Assembly (NCBI GenBank): GCA_965243095.1
Contig: OZ251530.1
Span: 4,402,001 to 4,466,000, forward strand
DNA from: VXYL01 sp965243095
Lineage (GTDB): Bacteria > Pseudomonadota > Gammaproteobacteria > Pseudomonadales > Azotimanducaceae
DNA: 64,000 bases
Direction of reading: 5' to 3'
In this document: one piece after another, positions 42,469-51,974 of the stretch
Layout: every line of letters begins with the position of its first letter
Numbering within the stretch: the first letter of the stretch is position 1
Program-made: the position numbers and the translations under genes
The notes under the pieces: model-generated
Told to the model about the DNA's origin: nothing
The model's input: the letters and a program-made list of their open reading frames with translations, nothing else
The model's database searches: none

Positions 42469-43455
42469 CTACGCCGGGCTGCGCGAACAAGACGCCGCCA
42501 ATTGTTCGGCGATCCAACCGTAAGTGACGGCGATGCCTTCGCGAAGGGGGGTGCTCGGCGCCCAGCCGAGGGCCTTCTTCAGCAGCGAGTTGTCGCTGTT
42601 GCGCCCGCGCACGCCCTGCGGCGCCGAATCGTCGTGTTCCACGCGCAGCGTCTTGCCGGCCGCCGCGCACACGCAGGCCACCAGCTCGTTGATGGTGACC
42701 AGCTCGTCCGTGCCGAGGTTGATCGGTCCGACATCGCCCGAAGGCAGCTCCATCAACCGGCGCAGACCTTCCACGCAGTCGTCCACGTAGCAGAAGCTGC
42801 GCGTCTGCTCGCCGTCGCCCCAGATCTCGATGACGTCGCCGTCGCGCGCCGCGGCCACCTTGCGGCAGATCGCCGCCGGGGCCTTCTCGCGGCCGCCGTC
42901 GTAGGTGCCGTTGGGGCCGTAGATGTTGTGCAGGCGGACGATGCGCGTGCGCAGGCCGAACTCCTCGCGGTAGTAGGCCATCAGCTGCTCGGCGTAGAGC
43001 TTCTGCCAGCCGTAGCCCTTCTCCGGGTCGGCGGGAATCGCCTGGTGTTCCCGCAAGGGCACCACGTCCTCGTCGTGCTGCAGGAAGCTCGGATAGACGC
43101 AGGCCGAACTGGTGTAGAGGAAGCGGCGGACGCCCTTGACGCGGCAGGCTTCCAGCATGTGGCTGTCGATCAGCGTGTTGTTGCGGGCGAGCAGGGCGTG
43201 GTGCGAGCTGATGTAGCCGATGCCGCCCATGTCGGCGGCCAGTTGGTAGACGTCCTCCACGCCGTCCACGGCGCGCAGGCAGTTTTCGTACTCGCGCAGA
43301 TCCGCGATAAGATACTCATCGGCCGCGCTGGGGACGAACTCGGGGGGGCGGATGTCCACGCCGCGCACCCGGTGCCCGTCGGCCTTGAGGCGGTTCACCA
43401 AGTGATTGCCAACGAAACCGCCGGCGCCGGCGACAAGTACGTTCGTGGAAGCCAT
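42469..43455 (-). CDS. NAD-dependent sugar epimerase (GDP-mannose 3,5-epimerase-like)
   Basis: 328 residues from the ATG at 43455 (an in-frame upstream start would add a short extension). Rossmann motif VLVAGAGGFVGNHLVNRL; LAADMGGIGYISSHHALLAR is characteristic of the GDP-mannose 3,5-epimerase-like branch; SSACVYPSF and YGWQKLYAEQ carry the Ser and Tyr-xxx-Lys; LHNIYGPNGTYDGGREKAPA follows. Likely makes a nucleotide sugar used by the neighbouring glycosyltransferase; exact substrate not certain. Confidence 0.85.
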   Translation of the reverse strand: MASTNVLVAGAGGFVGNHLVNRLKADGHRVRGVDIRPPEFVPSAADEYLIADLREYENCLRAVDGVEDVYQLAADMGGIGYISSHHALLARNNTLIDSHMLEACRVKGVRRFLYTSSACVYPSFLQHDEDVVPLREHQAIPADPEKGYGWQKLYAEQLMAYYREEFGLRTRIVRLHNIYGPNGTYDGGREKAPAAICRKVAAARDGDVIEIWGDGEQTRSFCYVDDCVEGLRRLMELPSGDVGPINLGTDELVTINELVACVCAAAGKTLRVEHDDSAPQGVRGRNSDNSLLKKALGWAPSTPLREGIAVTYGWIAEQLAASCSRSPA

Positions 43456-43587
43456 GGAAAGAGAGACGCGCTCGACTGATGACCGCATTATCGCACAGGT
43501 TGCCGCCGTGGTGAGCACGCCCGCGGCACCCGCCGCAAGCGCAGCCAGCGCACGTTGCGGCCTCGCGCCGGCCGCGTGGTGGCGTCC

Positions 43588-45366
43588 ATGAGCGAGCGCC
43601 TGTCCGGCGGCGAGATGCTCGTCCGCGCGTTGCAGGACGAGGGCGTCCGCTACCTGTTCGGCTACCCGGGCGGCGCGGCGCTGCACATCTACGACGCCAT
43701 CTTCAAGCAGCAGCGCCTAGAGCACATCCTCGTTCGCCACGAACAGGCGGCCACGCACATGGCGGACGGCTACGCCCGCGCCACCGGCAATCCCGGCGTG
43801 GTGCTGGTGACTTCCGGGCCGGGCGCCACCAACGCCATCACCGGCCTCGCCACCGCGTACATGGATTCCACCCCCATCGTGGTGATCTCGGCGCAGGTGG
43901 CCAGCGAGTTCATCGGCACCGACGCCTTCCAAGAAACGGACATGGTGGGCGTCTCGCGCCCGGTGGTGAAGCACAGCTATCTGGTGAAGCACGCCGCCGA
44001 CATCCCGCGCATCGTCAAGGAGGCGTTCTACATCGCGTCCTCCGGGCGGCCGGGGCCGGTGGTGATCGACGTGCCGAAGGACACCACGGATCCCGCCGTG
44101 CAGTTCGACTACCACTATCCGCAATCCGTGTCGCTGCGCTCCTACGCGCCGGCCACGCGCGGGCACCGCGGGCAGATCAAGAAGGCCGCGGCGGCGTTGC
44201 TGGACGCCAAGCGGCCGGTCATCTACAGCGGCGGCGGCGTGGTGCAGGGCAACGCCTCCAAGGAACTCGCCGCGTTGGCCAAGCGCCTCGGTCACCCGGT
44301 CACCAACACGCTGATGGGGCTGGGCGGTTTCCCGGGTTCGGACGAGCAATTCCTCGGGATGCTCGGCATGCACGGCACGTTCGAGGCCAACATGGCCATG
44401 CACCACGCGGACCTCATCTTCGCGGTGGGCGCCCGCTTCGACGACCGCGTCACCAACAATCCCGCCAAGTTCGCGCCGGACGCCCGCATCGTCCATTTGG
44501 ACGTCGATCCGGCCACCATCTCCAAGATCATCGCCGCGGACATACCCATCGTCGGCCCGGCCGCCAGCGTGCTGCGCGAGCTCAACGACGCGGTGGACGC
44601 GAAACTCAAGGCCGATCCCAAACGCATCGACGCAGACGCCTTGGCGGCGTGGTGGCGGCGCATCCGCGCTTGGCGGGCGAAGCACGGCCTCGATCACGAT
44701 CAACGCGGGCGGCGCGGCGCGAACGGCGCCTTGCTGCCGCAGCAGGTGGTGCAAGCGCTCTACCGGGCCAGCAACGGCGCGGCCTTCGTCACCAGCGACG
44801 TGGGCCAGCACCAGATGTTCGCGGCGCAGTACTACAAGTTCGACCGGCCGCGGCGGTGGATCAACTCCGGCGGCCTCGGCACCATGGGCTTCGGCCTGCC
44901 GGCGGCGATGGGCGTGCAGTTCGGGCATCCGAAGGCCACGGTGGCGTGCGTCACCGGCGAGGGCAGCTTCATGATGAACATGCAGGAGCTTTCCACCTGC
45001 ATGCAGTACGCGCTGCCCATCAAGGTGGTGAACCTGAACAACAAGGCGCTGGGCATGGTGAAGCAGTGGCAGGACATGCAGTACGGCGGGCGCTATTCGC
45101 ACAGCACCTACCGGGACGCGCTGCCGGACTTCAAGGCGCTGTGCGAATCCTTCGGCCACGTCGCCTACCACGTGGACGACGTGGGCGAGCTCGACGACGT
45201 GATGGCGTGCGCATTCGGCCCCAAGCACAAGGACGACCTGGTGTTCGTGGACGCGCACATCGACCCGGACGAGCATGTGTATCCGATGGCGATCAAGGGC
45301 GGGGCGATGGACGAGATGGTGCTGGAGCGGGAGCCGGGCACCGATGGGCTGCGCGATGACGTCTAA
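43588..45366 (+). CDS. ilvI: Acetolactate synthase, large catalytic subunit
   Basis: 592 residues from the ATG at 43588. Thiamine-diphosphate enzyme of valine, leucine and isoleucine synthesis. The catalytic Glu is in ILVRHEQAATHMADGYAR, the FAD-domain block includes FEANMAMHHADLIFAVGARF, and the ThDP/Mg site is TGEGSFMMNMQELSTC followed by NNKALGMVKQWQ. The Mg motif reads GEGS rather than GDGS. Followed after 13 bp by the regulatory subunit gene. Could equally be named ilvB. Confidence 0.96.
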   Translation: MSERLSGGEMLVRALQDEGVRYLFGYPGGAALHIYDAIFKQQRLEHILVRHEQAATHMADGYARATGNPGVVLVTSGPGATNAITGLATAYMDSTPIVVISAQVASEFIGTDAFQETDMVGVSRPVVKHSYLVKHAADIPRIVKEAFYIASSGRPGPVVIDVPKDTTDPAVQFDYHYPQSVSLRSYAPATRGHRGQIKKAAAALLDAKRPVIYSGGGVVQGNASKELAALAKRLGHPVTNTLMGLGGFPGSDEQFLGMLGMHGTFEANMAMHHADLIFAVGARFDDRVTNNPAKFAPDARIVHLDVDPATISKIIAADIPIVGPAASVLRELNDAVDAKLKADPKRIDADALAAWWRRIRAWRAKHGLDHDQRGRRGANGALLPQQVVQALYRASNGAAFVTSDVGQHQMFAAQYYKFDRPRRWINSGGLGTMGFGLPAAMGVQFGHPKATVACVTGEGSFMMNMQELSTCMQYALPIKVVNLNNKALGMVKQWQDMQYGGRYSHSTYRDALPDFKALCESFGHVAYHVDDVGELDDVMACAFGPKHKDDLVFVDAHIDPDEHVYPMAIKGGAMDEMVLEREPGTDGLRDDV

Positions 45367-45379
45367 AGGAGCCTGAAGA

Positions 45380-45874
45380 ATGCGTCGTTTGCTGGCGATT
45401 CTGCTGGAGAACGAGGCCGGCGCCCTTTCGCGGGTGATCGGCCTGTTCGCGCAGCGCGCCTACAACATCGAGACGCTCACCGTGGCGCCCACCGAGGACG
45501 CCACCCTCTCGCGCATCACGCTCTCCACGGTGGCCGCGGACGCTGCCAAGATCGAGCAGATCACCAAGCACCTGAACCGCCTCATCGAGGTGGTGAAGGT
45601 GGTGGATCTCACCGAAGGCGACCATGTGGAGCGGGAGTTGATGCTGGTGAAGGCGCGGGCCGTCGGCGACATGCGCGAGGAGGTGAAGCGCACCTGCGAT
45701 ATCTTCCGCGGCCAGATCGTCGACGTCACCCGCGACACTTACACGATTCAGCTCGCCGGCACCTCGGAGAAGCTGGACGCTTGCATCCGCGCCTTGGACG
45801 GGGCGACCATTCTCGAGGTGGTGCGCTCGGGAGTCTCGGGCATCGGCCGCGGCGAGAAGATCTTGAGTTTGTGA
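45380..45874 (+). CDS. ilvH: Acetolactate synthase, small regulatory subunit
   Basis: 164 residues. N-terminal ACT domain (LLAILLENEAGALSRVIGLF, RAYNIETLTVAPTED) binds valine for feedback control in known enzymes, followed by the C-terminal activation domain (RTCDIFRGQIVDVTRDTYTI). AAAGGAG precedes the ATG. Middle gene of ilvI-ilvH-ilvC. Confidence 0.96.
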   Translation: MRRLLAILLENEAGALSRVIGLFAQRAYNIETLTVAPTEDATLSRITLSTVAADAAKIEQITKHLNRLIEVVKVVDLTEGDHVERELMLVKARAVGDMREEVKRTCDIFRGQIVDVTRDTYTIQLAGTSEKLDACIRALDGATILEVVRSGVSGIGRGEKILSL

Positions 45875-45953
45875 CGTTCGGGCCAGTCGTCGCATCGTCA
45901 CGAGAACGCCTTTGACAACAAGCACTTAGCAATCACTTAGAGGAGAAGCACCC

Positions 45954-46970
45954 ATGCGCGTCTACTACGACAAGGACGCCGACCTGTCGGTCATCGCCAA
46001 GCGGAACGTGGTGGTGGTGGGCTACGGCTCGCAAGGCCACGCGCACGCCAACAACCTGCGCGATTCCGGCGTGACGGTCACCGTGGCGCTGCGCGAGGGC
46101 TCCGATTCCTGGCCGAAAGCCGCCGCGGCCGGCTTGACGGTGCTGCCGGTGGCGGAGGCGGTGAAGAACGCGGACTTGGTGATGCTGCTCACGCCGGACG
46201 AGCACCAGCCGCGCATCTACGAATCGCAGATCGAGCCGAACCTGAAGGAAGGCGCCGCCATCGCCTTCGCCCACGGCTTCAACATCCACTTCCAACTCAT
46301 CGAGCCGCGCCCGGACTTGGACGTGCTGATGGTGGCGCCGAAGGGCCCCGGCCACACGGTGCGCTCCACCTACGTCGCCGGCGGCGGCGTGCCGTCGCTG
46401 ATCGCCATCGCCCGCGACGCCAGCGGGCAGGCCAAGGAGATCGCCCTCGCCTACGCCACCGCCATCGGCGCCGGGCGGGCCGGCGTCATCGAAACATCGT
46501 TCCGGGAAGAAACCGAAACGGACCTCTTCGGCGAACAAACCGTGCTCTGCGGCGGCGCGGCCGCGTTGGTGACCGCCGGTTTCGAGACCTTGGTGGAAGC
46601 CGGCTACGCGCCGGAAATGGCCTACTTCGAGTGCCTGCACGAACTGAAGCTCATCGTCGACTTCTTCTACGAGGGCGGCATCAGCAACATGTGGTACACG
46701 GTGTCCAACACCGCCGAATACGGCGGCCTCACGCGCGGGCCGCGCATCGTCACCGACGAGACGAAAGCGGAGATGAAGCGCATCCTGGGCGAGATCCAAT
46801 CCGGCGCCTTCGCCCGCGAATTCGTCACCGAGAACCAAGCCGGCGCACCGTCGATCAAGGCGCTGCGGCGCTTGAGCCAAAGCCACGAGATCGAGGAGGT
46901 GGGCGCGAAACTGCGCGGCATGATGCCGTGGATCGAGGCCAACAAGCTCGTGGACCGGAGCAAGAACTAG
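45954..46970 (+). CDS. ilvC: Ketol-acid reductoisomerase, class I
   Basis: 338 residues, the short (class I) form. NADPH motif VVVGYGSQGHAHANNLRDSG near 20-38; metal-binding acids in EETETDLFGEQTVLCGG and in the C-terminal knotted domain (FECLHELKLIVDFFYEGGIS). Converts acetolactate to the dihydroxy acid, using the product of the upstream synthase. GAGGAG lies 9 nt before the ATG. Gap of 79 bp to ilvH. Confidence 0.97.
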   Translation: MRVYYDKDADLSVIAKRNVVVVGYGSQGHAHANNLRDSGVTVTVALREGSDSWPKAAAAGLTVLPVAEAVKNADLVMLLTPDEHQPRIYESQIEPNLKEGAAIAFAHGFNIHFQLIEPRPDLDVLMVAPKGPGHTVRSTYVAGGGVPSLIAIARDASGQAKEIALAYATAIGAGRAGVIETSFREETETDLFGEQTVLCGGAAALVTAGFETLVEAGYAPEMAYFECLHELKLIVDFFYEGGISNMWYTVSNTAEYGGLTRGPRIVTDETKAEMKRILGEIQSGAFAREFVTENQAGAPSIKALRRLSQSHEIEEVGAKLRGMMPWIEANKLVDRSKN

Positions 46971-46997
46971 CGCCTCACGGGCGGAAGGCAACGCCTT

Positions 46998-47738
<741 letters not shown>

Positions 47739-47825
47739 GCTGATCTGCTTCGGGGGCTTCGCCGCGAACGTCGCCAAGAACCGGCGTTTGGGTCTAAACT
47801 GCGCGGAGCGTCTCGGGAAACGTCC

Positions 47826-49181
47826 ATGACGAAAGACAAGCGCGAAGACCCTCTGCTGCGGGCAGGCAGACGCGCCAAGCGGGCGGCGGCGGACGCTTTG
47901 CGCCGGGGTCGCGCAGACGCGGCGGATGAGACCAAGGCGGCAGCCGAGATCGAGGATGTGCCGCGCCTTCCGCCGGAAGCCTTGGGCGTCGATTCCATCC
48001 TGTTCACGCCCGGTGCCGGCGGCATGCCTCGCCACATCGCCGGGCGCGGCCGGGAGATGCAGGTGCTCGGCCGCGTCCTTCGTGCGCTCATGCGCGGTGC
48101 CGTGCCGCCCCACGACGCCGTTTTGCACGGTCCCCGAGGGCTCGGCAAAACGGTGGTGCTCTCTTGGCTGGCGAAAAGCGCTCGCGGGGCGGGTGTGCGG
48201 GTCATCGATACGGTGGCGAACTACATCTCCACCTTGGGCGACTTGTATGCGGAGACGCTGGCGCGGCCCGTGGCGGAGGAACGCACGCAGGAGACGCAGG
48301 ATTCCGGGCGCGTCGGCGCCAGAGCAACCCACGCCGCCGCCGCGGACAGCCAAGCGCAGCGCTTCCCGGGAGCGCGCCAACTGGAATGGCGCGGTCAACT
48401 AACGGATGCCTGCAAGCTGCAGCCGACGATCATGCTCGTCGACGAGGCGCACACGCTGGAGTTGGACGTTGCCCGCGCCCTGCTGAACACCACCCAATTC
48501 GCACGGCGCAACGACGCGCCCTTCGCCTTGGTCCTAGCAGGCACTCCACACCTGAAGCAGCATCTTTCCTTCGCCGAGCGCGACGACTCGAGGCGGGTTG
48601 GCGCAAGGTCGTCGTTCTGGGAACGGTTGGGCGAAGGCGACCTCCGCTTGGGGCTGCTGTCCGCGGACGAGGCCGAAGAAGCGCTGCGCGAGCCCCTCAA
48701 ACTGCGGCCGGACGGCCTGCCCTACGACGAGGCGGCGGTGCAGGCGATGGCCGCTGCTTCGGACCGTTATCCGTATTTCCTGCAGCTATGGGGCCAGCAG
48801 GCCGAGTTGCAGGCCCGCATGGGAGAGGGACGTTTGGACATGACCGCAGTCGCGGCCGCCCGCCCGGACGTGGAAAGGTTGCGCCGCATGTTCTACGGCG
48901 GACGCATGAGCGAGTTGGATCACCACAGGCTGTATCCCGCCGTTCGCCAAGCAGCCCCTCTTTTCGCCGAACCCGGCGCCGCGGCAAACCGGGACGAAGT
49001 GCTGGCCGCCATCTCCCAAGGGCTTGCCGACGGAGACCAGGACGCCTCAGGTGCGCTAAACACCATGCTGCTACTCGGCGTGTTGGAAGATGAGCCCGAA
49101 ACCCGCACGATGCGGGCCTGCATTCCATCCTTCATGCGGCACGTTGCGCAGATGCCGGCGCCCACGCCCAAGCAGGGGTGA
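47826..49181 (+). CDS. AAA ATPase of the archaeal-type/ORC-like group
   Basis: 451 residues. Walker A GPRGLGKTVV near 105-114 and Walker B TIMLVDEAHTLE near 205; PFALVLAGTPHLKQHL is a sensor-1-like strand. The first 35 residues are basic and helical. The C-terminal 120 residues look like a winged-helix (LDHHRLYPAVRQAAPLF, LNTMLLLGVLEDEPE). Similar single-gene ATPases have been seen as STAND/ORC-like regulators or defence proteins, but no partner is adjacent, so the function is unknown. Confidence 0.75.
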   Translation: MTKDKREDPLLRAGRRAKRAAADALRRGRADAADETKAAAEIEDVPRLPPEALGVDSILFTPGAGGMPRHIAGRGREMQVLGRVLRALMRGAVPPHDAVLHGPRGLGKTVVLSWLAKSARGAGVRVIDTVANYISTLGDLYAETLARPVAEERTQETQDSGRVGARATHAAAADSQAQRFPGARQLEWRGQLTDACKLQPTIMLVDEAHTLELDVARALLNTTQFARRNDAPFALVLAGTPHLKQHLSFAERDDSRRVGARSSFWERLGEGDLRLGLLSADEAEEALREPLKLRPDGLPYDEAAVQAMAAASDRYPYFLQLWGQQAELQARMGEGRLDMTAVAAARPDVERLRRMFYGGRMSELDHHRLYPAVRQAAPLFAEPGAAANRDEVLAAISQGLADGDQDASGALNTMLLLGVLEDEPETRTMRACIPSFMRHVAQMPAPTPKQG

Positions 49182-49301
49182 CGCAAGGGCCAAGGGGATG
49201 ATAGGTGAGTAGGAAACTGACAAAACTTGAGACGCAAGTCGGCCGGATCTATTGCGAAGTCAACAGATTCGCGTGTGGCGGCGCAGCTCTCCGCTAAAGA
49301 C

Positions 49302-50393
49302 CTACACGTTGAAGCGGAAGTGGATGACGTCGCCGTCTTGTACGGCGTAGCCGCGGCCCTCCAAGCGCCATTTGCCGGCTTCCTTGGCGCCCGTCTCGCC
49401 GGCGTGGGCGATGAAGTCCTCGTAGCCGATCACCTCGGCGCGGATGAAGCCGCGCTCGAAGTCCGTGTGGATGACGCCGGCGGCTTGGGGTGCGAGCGCG
49501 CCGGTGGGCACCGACCATGCCCGCGCTTCCTTGGGGCCGGCGGTGAAGAAGTGGTGCAGGCCCAGGAGGCGATAGCCGGCGTGTACGACGCGATCCAAGC
49601 CCGGCGCGGACAAGCCGAGTTCGGCGAGGAACTCGTCCCGTTCCTCGTCCTGCAGTTCGCTGATTTCGGCTTCGATTTTCGCGCACACCGGCACCACCGC
49701 GGCGCCTTGGTCGGCGGCGAGGGCTTCCACGGCGTTCAGCGACGGGTTATCCGTCAAGCCGTCCTCGTCCACGTTGGCGACGAACATCACCGGCTTGGCG
49801 GTGACGAAATGGCAGTCGCGCAGCGCCGCGGCTTGCTTCGCGTCCAAGCCGAGCGCGCGCACTGGCCGCCCCTCGTCGAGGCCGGCGACCACCCGCTCCA
49901 GCACCGCCACCAGCGCCCGCGCCTCCTTGCCGCCGGCATTGGCCACGCGGCGATTGCGCGTGAGCACGCGCTCGGCGGTTTCCAGATCGGCAAGCGCCAG
50001 CTCGGTGTCGATGACGGCGATGTCGTCGCTCGGCGAAACCTGCCCCGAAACATGCGTTACGCCATCGTCCGCGAAGCAGCGCACCACATGCGCCAAAGCG
50101 TCGGTTTCGCGGATGTGCGCCAAGAACTGGTTGCCCAGCCCCTCGCCCTTGGAGGCGCCGGCCACCAGCCCGGCGATGTCCACGAACTCCATTCGGCTCG
50201 GCACCACCCGCGCCGGTCGCACAATCTCGGCGATGCGCTGCAAGCGCGGATCCGGCACCGGCACGACGCCGGTGTTCGGCTCGATGGTGCAGAAGGGGAA
50301 GTTCTCGGCGCCCACCGCCGAGCGCGTGAGGGCGTTGAACAGCGTGGACTTGCCCACGTTCGGCAGCCCGACGATGCCGCACTTGAAACCCAT
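49302..50393 (-). CDS. ychF: Redox-responsive ATPase/GTPase YchF (OLA1 family)
   Basis: 363 residues, the typical length. G1 motif GLPNVGKST at 9-17, FPFCTIEPNTG switch region, DIAGLVAGASKGEGLGNQFL, and a variant G4 (FVANVDEDG) in place of NKxD, the feature that makes this family prefer ATP. The C-terminal TGS domain ends DFIAHAGETGAKEAGKWRLE, GRGYAVQDGDVIHFRFNV. It is associated with ribosomes in known species. The pth gene ends 1 bp upstream on the same strand. Confidence 0.96.
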   Translation of the reverse strand: MGFKCGIVGLPNVGKSTLFNALTRSAVGAENFPFCTIEPNTGVVPVPDPRLQRIAEIVRPARVVPSRMEFVDIAGLVAGASKGEGLGNQFLAHIRETDALAHVVRCFADDGVTHVSGQVSPSDDIAVIDTELALADLETAERVLTRNRRVANAGGKEARALVAVLERVVAGLDEGRPVRALGLDAKQAAALRDCHFVTAKPVMFVANVDEDGLTDNPSLNAVEALAADQGAAVVPVCAKIEAEISELQDEERDEFLAELGLSAPGLDRVVHAGYRLLGLHHFFTAGPKEARAWSVPTGALAPQAAGVIHTDFERGFIRAEVIGYEDFIAHAGETGAKEAGKWRLEGRGYAVQDGDVIHFRFNV

Positions 50394-50394
50394 C

Positions 50395-50988
50395 TCAGGA
50401 CGCCGGCGGTGGCGGCGCGTGCAACAGGTTCATCGCCCGCCCAAGGTCGCCGCCCAGCACCAGCTTCAGCACCTCGTCCTCCAGCTTGGCCGCCCGCAGC
50501 GCCGCGCAGCGCTCGGCGGCCGGCATGGTCACGCCGGTCAGGTACGCGACCATCGCCGTCGCATCCCCCGGGTGCCCCACGCCGATGCGCAAACGCGCAA
50601 AGCCGCGCGCATTGCCGAGCGCGACGATGACGCTCTTGAGGCCGTTGTGGCCGTTGTGCCCGCCGCCGCCACGCAGCCGGCACACGCCCGGCGGGAACGC
50701 CACCTCGTCGTAGGCCACGAGGATTTCCTCCGGCGCGATCTTGTGGAACCGCGCCACCGCGCCCACCGCCTCGCCGGAGAGGTTCACATAGGTGGTGGGA
50801 ACGAGCAGCCGCACATCGTGGCCGAACAACTCGCCGCGGCCGATGCGGCCCTTGAACTTGCGCTGTTCCCGCAGGGGCACGCCGAAGCGCGCCGCCAAGC
50901 CTTCAAGCCACGCGGCACCGACGTTGTGCCGGGTGCGGGCGTAGCTGGGCCCGGGATTGCCCAGCCCGGCTAGCAGACGCAGTGCCAT
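50395..50988 (-). CDS. pth: Peptidyl-tRNA hydrolase
   Basis: 197 residues. Recycles peptidyl-tRNAs released from stalled ribosomes. GLGNPGPSYARTRHNVGAAW carries catalytic His21 and the Asn; VPTTYVNLSGEAV, AYDEVAFPPGVCRLRGGGGH and HNGLKSVIVALGN are the conserved substrate-site blocks. Poly-Pro ending (APPPPAS) is an unimportant extension. Second gene of rplY-pth-ychF. Confidence 0.96.
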   Translation of the reverse strand: MALRLLAGLGNPGPSYARTRHNVGAAWLEGLAARFGVPLREQRKFKGRIGRGELFGHDVRLLVPTTYVNLSGEAVGAVARFHKIAPEEILVAYDEVAFPPGVCRLRGGGGHNGHNGLKSVIVALGNARGFARLRIGVGHPGDATAMVAYLTGVTMPAAERCAALRAAKLEDEVLKLVLGGDLGRAMNLLHAPPPPAS

Positions 50989-51021
50989 GCGGTTGCTCCA
51001 TGCGCTCGACGGCGGTCACCG

Positions 51022-51678
51022 CTAGGACTCTTCGGCGGCTTCGGCGTCGGAATCGCCCTCGGGCGCCGCCGCTTCCGGTTCGGCGTCCGCGCCGCCGCGC
51101 CGCATGGTCACGCCGATCACCGGCGTGTCGTGATCCGCGCCCAGCGCCAAGGCCACCAGCGAAACGCCTTCGGGCAGAGTCAAATCCGAAAGGTGCAGCG
51201 ACTGCCCCACCTGCAGCTCGGCCACGTCCACCTCGATGAACTCCGGCAGGTGCTTCGGCAGGCAGCTCACCTCCACCTCCATGAGGTTGTGCGCCAAGCG
51301 CCCGCCGCCGAGCTTCACGCCGGCGCATTCGTCCTCGCCGGCGAAGTGCAGCGGCACGCGCATTTGCACCGGCAAGTCCTCGCGGATGCGCAGAAAGTCC
51401 ACATGCTGCACTTGATCCGTGGCCGGATGGCGCTGCACTTCGCGCAGCACGCAGGCTTGCGTCTTCTCGCCCACTTGGAGGGCCAGGATCTGCGAGAAGA
51501 ACGCCTCCTCCTGCATGGCCTTGGCCAAGTCCCGCTGGGCGATGGCCAGCGGCACGGGGTCGCCGCCGCCACCGTAGAGGATGCCCGGAGTTTGGTCTTG
51601 GTTCCGGCGCAACCGTCGGCTGGCCGCCTTGCCCAGCCCGCTGCGGAACTCCGCACGGACGATGATTTGCTCGCGCAT
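51022..51678 (-). CDS. rplY: 50S ribosomal protein L25 (TL5/Ctc long form)
   Basis: 218 residues from the ATG at 51678, the two-domain form: the 5S rRNA-binding L25 domain (residues about 5-95: FRSGLGKAASRRLRRNQDQT, GILYGGG, VQHVDFLRI) and the Ctc beta domain (to about 190: LPEFIEVDVAELQVGQSLHL, SDLTLPEGVSL). The tail is Ala/Glu-rich and acidic. It lies next to tRNA-Gln; in the usual gammaproteobacterial order prs would separate the two, and it is absent here. Confidence 0.95.
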   Translation of the reverse strand: MREQIIVRAEFRSGLGKAASRRLRRNQDQTPGILYGGGGDPVPLAIAQRDLAKAMQEEAFFSQILALQVGEKTQACVLREVQRHPATDQVQHVDFLRIREDLPVQMRVPLHFAGEDECAGVKLGGGRLAHNLMEVEVSCLPKHLPEFIEVDVAELQVGQSLHLSDLTLPEGVSLVALALGADHDTPVIGVTMRRGGADAEPEAAAPEGDSDAEAAEES

Positions 51679-51754
51679 TTCGTCAGCCTTTCTCAATCGC
51701 GCCTCAATCAGGCCCCAACCGCCAACGGGCGGCAGACACCAACGGCGTTGCGTT

Positions 51755-51829
51755 TGGCTGGGGCGGCAGGATTCGAACCTACGAATGCCGGGATCAAAAC
51801 CCGGTGCCTTACCACTTGGCGACGCCCCA
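51755..51829 (-). tRNA. tRNA-Gln (anticodon TTG)
   Basis: Reading leftward, TGGGGCG and CGCCCCA pair as a 7-bp acceptor stem, GGTTCGAATCC is the T-loop, and the anticodon arm ACCGGGTTTTGATCCCGG shows TTG at the centre, decoding CAA. Discriminator G and CCA are encoded (75 nt in total). It lies upstream of rplY on the same strand. Confidence 0.97.
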
Positions 51830-51888
51830 AGCGTGTTGTTTGAGGGCCGTCGGCGATTGCGTCGCCAGCGGCCCGCTACGGAACGCGC

Positions 51889-51918
51889 ATTTTCTTGCCA
51901 CCGGGGGTCGAATGTCAA
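51889..51918 (-). promoter_or_regulatory. Candidate promoter for tRNA-Gln / rplY-pth-ychF
   Basis: On the minus strand TTGACA (51913-51918) and GAAAAT (51889-51894) are separated by 18 nt, about 60 bp upstream of the tRNA 5' end. The -35 matches the sigma-70 consensus fully, the -10 four of six. No experiment supports it. Confidence 0.35.
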
Positions 51919-51974
51919 ATCGTTTTTTCGGGCCGTGTTACGGTTGACACCTGCAACGGTTGGGAGCGGGCAAC

